From the NCBI RefSeq assembly GCF_900188065.1, contig NZ_FZNQ01000002.1:186001-250000 (forward strand): a DNA stretch of 64,000 bases, in the 5' to 3' direction. Both the position numbers and the translations under genes were made by a program. The notes beneath the pieces are model-generated. The model saw only the letters and a program-made list of their open reading frames with translations, ran no database searches and was not told where the DNA came from. Shown piece after piece: positions 57,512-64,000 of this stretch; positions within the stretch are counted from its first letter, which is position 1, and every line of letters begins with the position of its first letter. This stretch comes from Halorubrum vacuolatum. Lineage in GTDB: Archaea; Halobacteriota; Halobacteria; Halobacteriales; Haloferacaceae.

Positions 57512-59481
57512 GGGATCGTCTGCGGACGATCCTCCGGATCGCACGCTGGGAAGCCGGTGGTGTGAGCCACGGGCTCGACCGGCGAACCCTGCTCGGAGCG
57601 CTCGCGCTCGTGTTGATCATCGGGGCGGTCGTCGGCGGTGGCGTCGCCGTCGGCGTGGCCGGGTTCGAGGTCGACCGCGATATCTACCACGTCGGCGTCG
57701 AGCCGAACTCGCCGTACGCCGACGCCATCGAGGCCGATCCTGCGCTCATCTCGGTCGGACTGGAGCGCGCGGAGGTTGGTGAGACGGTGGACGTAGCCGT
57801 CTATGAGACCGGCGAGGGGGTGGCCGTCACCACTGCGGAGACCACGAAGGGCGAGGCGGCCGCCGAGGCGGTCCGGGCAGCGATCGAAGCCCACAACGAA
57901 CGGCGGATGGCCGCGGAGGAAAACCAAACTGCCGCCTTTCCGGTGACCGTCGAGCTGCGATATGAAAGCCGGACGGTCGCCGGCACGGACGGGCCGACGC
58001 TCGGTGAGGACCCGATCGACGAACCCGATGGGGCGGACGCTGACAACACGGTCGACAGCGGCCCGACCGATGACGAGAGTACGGTCGATAGCAACGACGC
58101 GACCGATGATGATAGCACGGCCGACAGCAACGACGCGACCGACGGCGAAGACGCGACTGCGCATACCGATCCGGCTGACGGGGAAGACGGCTTTGCCGTA
58201 CCGTCCATCGGCGACGGTGGGGGCGAGGCGTTCGGCGCTGACGCCGTCGGCTCCCCGGGATCGATCACGCCGCCGTTCCCGTTCCTCTCGCTCCTGTTGG
58301 CGTTCGTCTTTCTGGTTCCGATGAACTTCCTCATTCAGGCGTACGGTTCCTCGATACTCAACGAACGGATCAACCGTCGCGGCGAGTTGCTCCTCGTCGC
58401 GCCCATTCATGCGGTCGACGTGGTCGCCGGAAAGACGCTTCCGTACGTCGGTGCCGCCGTGGCAGTGACGGCGATCATCGCGGTCGGGGTCGGCGGGGGC
58501 CTGCTCTCGGTGCTCGCGATGGTACCCATCGCGCTCACGTTCCTCGCGGCGACGTTCGTTGGCGCGATGTTCGCCCGCTCGTTCAAGGAACTCACCTTCG
58601 TCACGGTCGCGGTGAGCGTCCTGCTCACCACCTACGCGTTCATTCCGGCAGTGTTCACGAACGTCACCCCCGTCGCGCTTATCTCGCCGCTGACGATCGT
58701 CGTTCTCGACCTACAGGGCGAGGCGGTCTCGATCGTCGAGTTCCTCTTTTCGACGGGACCCGTCACGATCGCGGCTGGGCTCCTCTTCCTGTTAGGCGTC
58801 GGCGTCTATCGCGAGGAGGACATGTTTACCCAGAAGCCCGTTCCTCGAAAGCTCCTTGACGCGCTCGCGGTGCGACTGGCATCGGTCGGACGGGTAGACG
58901 CTTCCGCGGAGGCCGACGTCGAGTCGACACACCGATGGGGCATACGGCGTCGAGTTCGCGGCCTCGCGACGGTCGCGTTCATCACGGCCTGTACCGTTCC
59001 CTTCGTCTTCGTCGCCGAGTTGCTGGCCGTCGCGGTGCTCTTTGCGCTGCCGGTGACCGTCTCGATCCCCGTGTTGCTCGTGACCCTCGCGTTCATCGAG
59101 GAGGTCGCAAAGAGCATCCATCTCTATGCGGGTTTTGAACGCGACATCTTCGCGCGGACCGATCGGGTCGCGGTGGCGGTCGGACTCGCGTCGGGGCTCG
59201 GATTCTTCCTGGCGGAGAAGGCGACCGCGGTCGTTCAGGCCGTCGGACTCACGGATCTGTTCATCGGCCGTGCGGCGTTCGGAGAGGTAGCAGGGCTTGA
59301 TGCTTTACCGCTCCCCCTCGCGATCGGGCTCTTCTTTGCGCCGCTCGCACTCCACGGGTTCGCGACCGTCGTCGCGGCCGTCGGCGCCAGCCGTAACCGG
59401 GCCTATTACACGATGACGCTCGTGATCGCGACCCTGCTGCATGCGGCGTACAACTTCGGGGTGGTGAGCCTCTATGGATAG
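57508..59481 (+). CDS. ABC permease fused to a PrsW-like intramembrane protease
   Basis: 657 residues. The first 450 residues are an ABC-2/NatB-type permease: an N-terminal helix, a large extracytoplasmic domain with an acidic Thr/Asp/Ser repeat linker (about residues 175-240), then five or six helices from PFPFLSLLLAFVFLVPMNFL. From residue about 480 the chain continues with seven more helices bearing the PrsW/CAAX protease motifs: IEEVAKS (Glu530-Glu531), FFLAEKA, LHGFATV (His about 615) and LLHAAYNF (His about 646). Such residues are the catalytic ones of PrsW and Rce1-type glutamate/zinc proteases (established). The fusion is rare as far as I recall. Confidence 0.87.
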   Translation: MRDRLRTILRIARWEAGGVSHGLDRRTLLGALALVLIIGAVVGGGVAVGVAGFEVDRDIYHVGVEPNSPYADAIEADPALISVGLERAEVGETVDVAVYETGEGVAVTTAETTKGEAAAEAVRAAIEAHNERRMAAEENQTAAFPVTVELRYESRTVAGTDGPTLGEDPIDEPDGADADNTVDSGPTDDESTVDSNDATDDDSTADSNDATDGEDATAHTDPADGEDGFAVPSIGDGGGEAFGADAVGSPGSITPPFPFLSLLLAFVFLVPMNFLIQAYGSSILNERINRRGELLLVAPIHAVDVVAGKTLPYVGAAVAVTAIIAVGVGGGLLSVLAMVPIALTFLAATFVGAMFARSFKELTFVTVAVSVLLTTYAFIPAVFTNVTPVALISPLTIVVLDLQGEAVSIVEFLFSTGPVTIAAGLLFLLGVGVYREEDMFTQKPVPRKLLDALAVRLASVGRVDASAEADVESTHRWGIRRRVRGLATVAFITACTVPFVFVAELLAVAVLFALPVTVSIPVLLVTLAFIEEVAKSIHLYAGFERDIFARTDRVAVAVGLASGLGFFLAEKATAVVQAVGLTDLFIGRAAFGEVAGLDALPLPLAIGLFFAPLALHGFATVVAAVGASRNRAYYTMTLVIATLLHAAYNFGVVSLYG

Positions 59482-60526
59482 TCGATTCACGATCGCGGGC
59501 CGGGAGCTCGCCGGACTCCGTGCGGAGAAGACGATCCTGCTCGCGATAGGAATCCAGCTGTTCATCGCGGCGTTCTCCTCGTTTCTCGTCGTCGGACTCG
59601 TCTCGATGTACGATCCGAGCGGCCTCGATGGCGCCGAGATCGAGATCGCGGGCGCCGGCGACGCCGTCGCGGACCTCGAACGGGCGGCCGATTCGGTGCC
59701 CGGGGCGCGGGTAACACGGTACGAGGATACGGCCGCAGCTCGCGAGGCCTTCCAAAACCACGCGGCCGACGCGGTGGTGATCGCCACCGCAACCGATGAC
59801 GGCGGGGTGTCCACGGTCGTCACCGTCCCGGATTCGAACGTCGAGACGACGGTGATCGTCGTCCAACTGCAGGAGGTGTTACAGGTCTATGAGTCGAACG
59901 AACGGGACGCCAGAAGCGGGTCCTTGGCGGAACCGCCGTTGCCGCTTCCCGAACGGACGGGCTCAAGCCCGTATTTCACGTTCACGTACACCGTGTTGAT
60001 CCCGCTTTTAGTCTTCTTACCGGTGTTCATCTCCGGCTCCATCACGGTCGATTCGATCACCGAGGAGATCGACCGGGGAACGCTCGAGCTCCTCCGGGTA
60101 GCGCCCGTCACGTTGACGGACATCGTCGACGGCAAGGCGCTCGCGGCGGTGGCGATCGCGCCGATACAGGCGCTCTGTTGGCTGCTGTTGCTCGAGGTGA
60201 ACGGAACCCCCGTCTCCAATATCGGCCCGATCCTCGCGTTGATGACTGCACTCACCGTCGTCGTCGTGGGTGTCGCCGTCGCCATCGCGCTCGTCGCACC
60301 CGATAGACGGGCGGCACAGCTCCTGTATTCGATCGCCGTCCTCGCGCTGTTCGGCGGGGCGACGGCGATGGCCGGCGGGCCGACGAACGCCGTCGCACGG
60401 CTCGCGATCGACAGCGCCGACCTCACGACGTATCTGACGGTCGCGGTGTACGCCGTGCTCGCGCTCGTCACCTCTCTCGGGGTGCGTGGATTCCTGTCCC
60501 GGATCGATATCGACGCGATCCGATAG
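59474..60526 (+). CDS. ABC-2-type permease
   Basis: 350 residues; starts inside the end of the previous gene (8-base overlap). One N-terminal helix, an extracytoplasmic domain (VSMYDPSGLDGAEIEIAGAG to RSGSLAEPP), then six helices from YFTFTYTVLIPLLVFLPVFISGS. The cytoplasmic helix SITEEIDRGTLELLRVAPVT resembles the coupling element of NatB/ABC-2 permeases. Completes a heterodimer with the 57508 product. Confidence 0.9.
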   Translation: MDSRFTIAGRELAGLRAEKTILLAIGIQLFIAAFSSFLVVGLVSMYDPSGLDGAEIEIAGAGDAVADLERAADSVPGARVTRYEDTAAAREAFQNHAADAVVIATATDDGGVSTVVTVPDSNVETTVIVVQLQEVLQVYESNERDARSGSLAEPPLPLPERTGSSPYFTFTYTVLIPLLVFLPVFISGSITVDSITEEIDRGTLELLRVAPVTLTDIVDGKALAAVAIAPIQALCWLLLLEVNGTPVSNIGPILALMTALTVVVVGVAVAIALVAPDRRAAQLLYSIAVLALFGGATAMAGGPTNAVARLAIDSADLTTYLTVAVYAVLALVTSLGVRGFLSRIDIDAIR

Positions 60527-60562
60527 CGCCGTGGGCGTCCCTCGAAACGGGCTACAGCGTCC

Positions 60563-61843
60563 CTACCGTGTGGGCCCCGTTTGGGAGACGATGGTGTACA
60601 CGGCGGGCAACAACGCGATGGCGATCAGGAGTTCGAGCCCGCCGACGACCAGAAAGGCGGGACGGTAGCCGAACGCGCCGGTCGCGGCGCCGCCGACGAG
60701 AAACCCGGTCAGAAAGCCGAGCGAGCCGAACACGTTGAAAAGCGCCATGGCGGCCCCGCGCGCCTCCGGGTCGATGATATCGGTGACAAGTGCCATCGTC
60801 GCGGGGGCCAACAGCGCGCCACAGACGCCGACGAGAATCATCAAGCCGGCAGCAACCGGATAGACCGGTGCCAGCCCGACCCCGATGATCGCGACTCCGT
60901 ACGCCAACGACCCACCGATGATGGGGTAGAACCGACCGATCCGATCCGAAAACGTCCCGAACGGCGCTTGCAGGAGCGCGAATGGAATGAAAAAGAGCGC
61001 GAGGGTCGCGCCCGCCCCCGTCGCGGAGAGCCCGAACGTCGCCGGGTCCTGAAAGTAGAACACGCCGACGAGCGAGAAGAACCCGGCCGTGAGGCGGTCG
61101 ATGAAGCCGAACGCACAGGGAACGAGCAACGCGGGGGCGGCCCGTGTTCGGGCGAGCACGTCACGGATACCGGGGCTCTGAGGCTCCCCCGGGGACGGTT
61201 CCGGAGGGTGTGACCCCGCGGCGGCACCGTATTCGTCGCCGACGAGGGGATCGGGGACCGTCGCCGCGACGAGCCCGGCGCTGAAGAGGACGATCGCCCC
61301 GGCATAGACCGGGTAGAACACGGCAAGGTCGGCAAGGATGCCACCTCCGACGGATCCGACGGCCGCTCCGAGACCGATCGCGAGGCCGGCAATGCCCATG
61401 TTTCGACCGTGGCCGCCGCGCAGATCCATGAGCGTCGTGATCGCGAGCGAGAACGCGCCGACGGTGAACGTCCCGCCGACTGCACGGACGACGAGCGCGG
61501 CCTCGAAGCCGGCATCGGTCAGGGGGACCAATGCGAGCGCAACGTAGGCGACCGCTCCGCCGAACGCGCCGAGAACGATCAACGGGATCCGGCGACCGAG
61601 CGCGTCGCTCACGGTCCCCCAGACGATCGCGAAGGCGACGAAGGCGGCGAACTCCGCCACCAGAAACCACATTCCCGCGTCGATGCCGGCGGGCGCACCG
61701 AGCGCGACCGTGAGCGACGGGACGCCCGGATAGATGAGCACCTGAGAGATCAGTACCGCCAGCACGACGACCCCGAGTCGGCGGCGGTTCCGTTGTGCGC
61801 GATACGCAGGTTGCTGTACGTGCTCCGCTCCGCCGTCGCTCAC
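60563..61843 (-). CDS. MFS transporter
   Basis: 426 residues, 12 hydrophobic helices. Motif A is seen as VWGTVSDALGRRIPL between helices 2 and 3 and again as FGTFSDRIGRFYP in the second half. Exporter of drug or metabolite type; substrate not known. Starts with GTG at 61843, one base after the DsbA-like gene's stop codon, so probably co-transcribed with it. Confidence 0.92.
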   Translation of the reverse strand: MSDGGAEHVQQPAYRAQRNRRRLGVVVLAVLISQVLIYPGVPSLTVALGAPAGIDAGMWFLVAEFAAFVAFAIVWGTVSDALGRRIPLIVLGAFGGAVAYVALALVPLTDAGFEAALVVRAVGGTFTVGAFSLAITTLMDLRGGHGRNMGIAGLAIGLGAAVGSVGGGILADLAVFYPVYAGAIVLFSAGLVAATVPDPLVGDEYGAAAGSHPPEPSPGEPQSPGIRDVLARTRAAPALLVPCAFGFIDRLTAGFFSLVGVFYFQDPATFGLSATGAGATLALFFIPFALLQAPFGTFSDRIGRFYPIIGGSLAYGVAIIGVGLAPVYPVAAGLMILVGVCGALLAPATMALVTDIIDPEARGAAMALFNVFGSLGFLTGFLVGGAATGAFGYRPAFLVVGGLELLIAIALLPAVYTIVSQTGPTR

Positions 61844-61844
61844 G

Positions 61845-62489
61845 CTATGACAGAACCTCGTCTACGGCAGTCGAAATGGCCTCGGCGGTCGGATCGACCT
61901 CGTCGCCGTTTACGTAAACGGTCGGCGTCGCGGAGAGCCCGCGTGCTTCCCCCTCCGCGCGATCATCGCCGATCGGGGTCGCGTAGGTTCGGTTTTCGGC
62001 GTCGGCGATCGCCGCACAGGGATCGGCACCCGCCTCCTCGGCGGCAAACCCGATCGCGTCCTCGCTATAGTTCCCGATGAACTCATAAATCGTCTCGGCA
62101 AAACTAAAGAAGGCTGCATCCCCCTCCCGGGCACCGACACCGCGCGCCGCGCTCGCCACGGGAACCGCCCACTCCTCGTTGACGGGGATCGGGAAATCCC
62201 AGTGTTCATACCGGATCTCCTCGGTCTCGATGTAGGTCTCCGCTATCGTCGGAAAGACGTCCGCTTTGAACGTCGCGCACCCGTCACAAGTGAAGTCCTC
62301 GAACACCTCAACGAGGACGTCGGACTCGGGGTCGCCGATCATCGGTCGGTAGTCCGTATCGGGCTCCGCCGGCTCCGTGCCCTCACAGTCGTACTCCGGG
62401 GTGTCCGGGGCGTCATCACCGAGGCAACCCGCGACGCCGACGACGCCCGCGACACCCGCGGCGAGCACCGTCCGTCGTGAGTGTTCCAT
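61845..62489 (-). CDS. DsbA-like thioredoxin-fold lipoprotein
   Basis: 214 residues. TAT signal SRRTVLAAGVAGVVGVAGC with lipobox Cys22, then the thioredoxin fold with active-site Cys68-Asp-Gly-Cys71 (EDFTCDGCATF) and the cis-Pro loop ATPTVYVNGDEV. An extracellular disulfide oxidoreductase of the DsbA/ScsC-like type. Divergent from the Usp gene and followed by MFS on the same strand. Confidence 0.92.
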   Translation of the reverse strand: MEHSRRTVLAAGVAGVVGVAGCLGDDAPDTPEYDCEGTEPAEPDTDYRPMIGDPESDVLVEVFEDFTCDGCATFKADVFPTIAETYIETEEIRYEHWDFPIPVNEEWAVPVASAARGVGAREGDAAFFSFAETIYEFIGNYSEDAIGFAAEEAGADPCAAIADAENRTYATPIGDDRAEGEARGLSATPTVYVNGDEVDPTAEAISTAVDEVLS

Positions 62490-62541
62490 AGTCGGCGATC
62501 GGTCCGGCGGCTATTTAACGACACCGAGGGTAGATACGGAC

Positions 62542-62973
62542 ATGACCTATCTCGTCGCGACCGACGGATCGGCGGTGAGCGACCTCGCGATCGAACACGC
62601 GGCCGTGGACGCGGCCAAACGCGAACTCGGGCTGGAGATCATTCACGTCCTGCAGCCACACGCGGAGATCGTCGACGGCGAACTCGTCCTCCCCGGCGGT
62701 GCCAAGGCGGCCGAACGGGGCGAACGGGTGCTTTCCGAGGCGGCACGAGTCGCCGAAGAACACGCCGAACAGTACGGATCCCTGCCGTCGGTCGCGACGG
62801 AGCTCCGCGGCGGCTCGCCCGCGGAGACGATCGCGAAATACGCCGTCGAAGCGGATGTCGAACGCATCTACGTCGGTCACCGTGGCAAAGCCGCCGACCG
62901 TGATCCACGCGTGGGTAGCGTCGCCAAGACGGTCGTTGATAAATCGTCCGTGCCGGTAGTCATCGTCAAGTGA
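62542..62973 (+). CDS. UspA-family universal stress protein
   Basis: 143 residues from MTYLVATDGSAVSDLAIEHA. Single Usp domain with IYVGHRGKAADRDPRVGSVAKTVVD in place of the usual G-2x-G-9x-G(S/T) pattern; the ATP-binding motif is weaker, so nucleotide binding is uncertain. Start chosen by the family N-terminus; the frame to 62377 runs through the DsbA promoter. Confidence 0.87.
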   Translation: MTYLVATDGSAVSDLAIEHAAVDAAKRELGLEIIHVLQPHAEIVDGELVLPGGAKAAERGERVLSEAARVAEEHAEQYGSLPSVATELRGGSPAETIAKYAVEADVERIYVGHRGKAADRDPRVGSVAKTVVDKSSVPVVIVK

Positions 62974-63068
62974 TCCGCAGACTGGACGTCAGCCTCGGGT
63001 CGCTTCGACGCTGACGGTGGAACGGGACGGACCGAACGCTTTTGCTGGCGTGTGATGTGGGTTCGCAT

Positions 63069-63365
63069 ATGAGCGACTGGGACCTCGACCTCCGTGACGC
63101 CGAAGAGCAGATGGAGGAAGCCTTTTCGGCGGGCGGCGACGTCGTCCTCGGCGTGTTGGATGGAACGACCGACCCGGAAGAGTGGGTGCGGAACGTCGAT
63201 TACGGAAACACGCTCGTGCTCTCCATCGACGGGGACCTCAACGAACTCGCCGCCGGCTTCGCGAGGGAGGTGAAGGACATGGGCGGCGAGCTAATGCACT
63301 TCCGTGGGTTCCTCATCGTCACGCCGCCGGGAACGTCGATCAATACCGATAAACTCGGCCGGTGA
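63069..63365 (+). CDS. DUF5779-family haloarchaeal protein
   Basis: 98 residues from MSDWDLDLRDAEEQM. GGDVVLGVLDGTTDPEEWVRNVDYGNTLVL, ELAAGFAREVKDMGGELMHFRGFLIVTPPG: the family sequence recalled for DUF5779. Compact alpha/beta, cytoplasmic, function unknown. The following gene begins 48 bases later. Confidence 0.85.
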   Translation: MSDWDLDLRDAEEQMEEAFSAGGDVVLGVLDGTTDPEEWVRNVDYGNTLVLSIDGDLNELAAGFAREVKDMGGELMHFRGFLIVTPPGTSINTDKLGR

Positions 63366-63413
63366 GCCGACCGCCGGTGAGGGATTCAAAAGGATCCAGC
63401 ACCGAGTATCCGT

Positions 63414-64000
63414 ATGGGAATGAAGGAGGTCGGCGACCCGATCGTCCACGAGATCGACCGGTACGATCGTGGTGTCGGTTGGATGGCCTACCCGGAGGAG
63501 ACGATGGAGCGGGCGAGCCACGCGTTTGCGGTGCCGAACGACGAGCAGGAGCATGACGACGTCTGGGTGGTCGACCCCGTCGATGCCCCCGGCGTGGACG
63601 ACCTGCTCGCGGAGTTCGGCGAGGTCGCCGGCGTCGTCTGTGCGCTCGATAGACATAAACGCGACTGCGCGACGGTGGCTCGCCGGCACGATGTCGCCGT
63701 CCACATCCCCGAGTGGATGACCGGAGTGGCCTCGGAACTCGATGCGCCGGTCGAACGATTCGGTCGCCGGCTCGCCGACACCGGCTTCGAGACGATCCGG
63801 ATCCGGAACTCCTCGGTGCCGCCGTGGCAGGAGGTCGGTCTCTTCGACGGCGAGACGCTCATCGTGCCCGAGTCGCTCGGCGCGGCGACGTATTTCCGGG
63901 GCGACAGGGAGCGCCTCGGCGTTCACCCGATGTTGCGGCTGTCGCCGCCGCGGGCCGCGCTCTCCGGGATTCGACCCGAGCGCATCCTCGTCGGGCACGG
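63414..64000 (+). CDS. MBL-fold-like haloarchaeal protein, cut by the window end
   Basis: At least 195 residues from MGMKEVGDPIVHEID (ATG at 63414; MKEVG at 63420 also in frame) and open at the right edge. The order VDDLLAEFGEVAGVVCALDRHKRDCATVARRHDVAVHIPEW, VPPWQEVGLFDGETLIVPESLGA and ILVGHG resembles the core of metallo-beta-lactamase-like proteins, but the HxHxDH metal motif is reduced to DRHKRDC. Probably without enzyme activity of that type; role unknown. Confidence 0.75.
   Translation, partial: MGMKEVGDPIVHEIDRYDRGVGWMAYPEETMERASHAFAVPNDEQEHDDVWVVDPVDAPGVDDLLAEFGEVAGVVCALDRHKRDCATVARRHDVAVHIPEWMTGVASELDAPVERFGRRLADTGFETIRIRNSSVPPWQEVGLFDGETLIVPESLGAATYFRGDRERLGVHPMLRLSPPRAALSGIRPERILVGH

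Overview
The window is about 64 kb of chromosome-like DNA from a halophilic archaeon (class Halobacteria). Support comes from the high G+C content, acidic proteomes, leaderless genes with TATA boxes about 25 bases ahead of the start codon, TFB, a CetZ tubulin, AglJ, TAT-lipoprotein signals, a Htr-type transducer and many haloarchaea-only small families. Species and genus cannot be fixed from the sequence alone. Both ends cut genes: an Lhr-type helicase on the left and an uncharacterised protein on the right.

Layout. 1-9.4 kb: Lhr helicase, a cytidylate-kinase paralogue with an altered P-loop, a DMT exporter, a cyclase-family hydrolase, a thiolase/DUF35 pair with a fragment of a short-chain dehydrogenase behind it, a PAC2 protein, a cysteine synthase, and an AttM-like lactonase overlapping an iron-type alcohol dehydrogenase. 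9.4-15.9 kb: acyl-CoA dehydrogenase, MenE-like CoA ligase with acidic insertions, UspA, TFB and a METTL5-like methylase. 15.9-22.3 kb: a large rhomboid protein, a TnpB transposon remnant, UPF0058, an RHH protein, CetZ, an HTH regulator and a second DMT exporter. 22.5-28.3 kb: sulfite-oxidase-like protein, MenF, a second PAC2 protein, an NSUN-type methylase split from its RNA-binding partner, and a CobW-type GTPase. 28.3-38 kb: secreted and membrane proteins, small regulators, phosphomevalonate decarboxylase, 2Fe-2S ferredoxin and haloarchaeal DUF families. 38-45 kb: a type IV pilus PilB/PilC pair, a methyltransferase, and a transducer gene interrupted by an in-frame amber codon. 45-50 kb: an enolase-superfamily sugar-acid-dehydratase-like gene followed by a TAXI-TRAP importer. 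50-64 kb: tRNA-Gly with a duplicated 3' end, AglJ, AI-2E-type permease, an HxlR/DoxX/VOC/flavin-reductase locus, an ABC exporter with a PrsW-like fusion, MFS, DsbA-like lipoprotein, UspA and DUF5779.

Most of the window is ordinary core and accessory chromosome. The loci that most deserve a second look are: the lactonase/Fe-ADH pair, which matches the gene order logic of the Agrobacterium attKLM (blc) lactone pathway; the HxlR-DoxX-VOC-flavin reductase locus, which resembles the Bacillus catDE/mhq quinone-stress regulons; the transducer split by TAG followed at once by ATG; the ABC permease fused to a PrsW-like protease; the kinase with Ala in place of the P-loop Lys; and several decayed or duplicated elements (TnpB remnant with its right-end hairpin, tRNA 3'-end duplication, 4 x 19-bp repeats). 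No CRISPR array, rRNA or intact transposase was seen.
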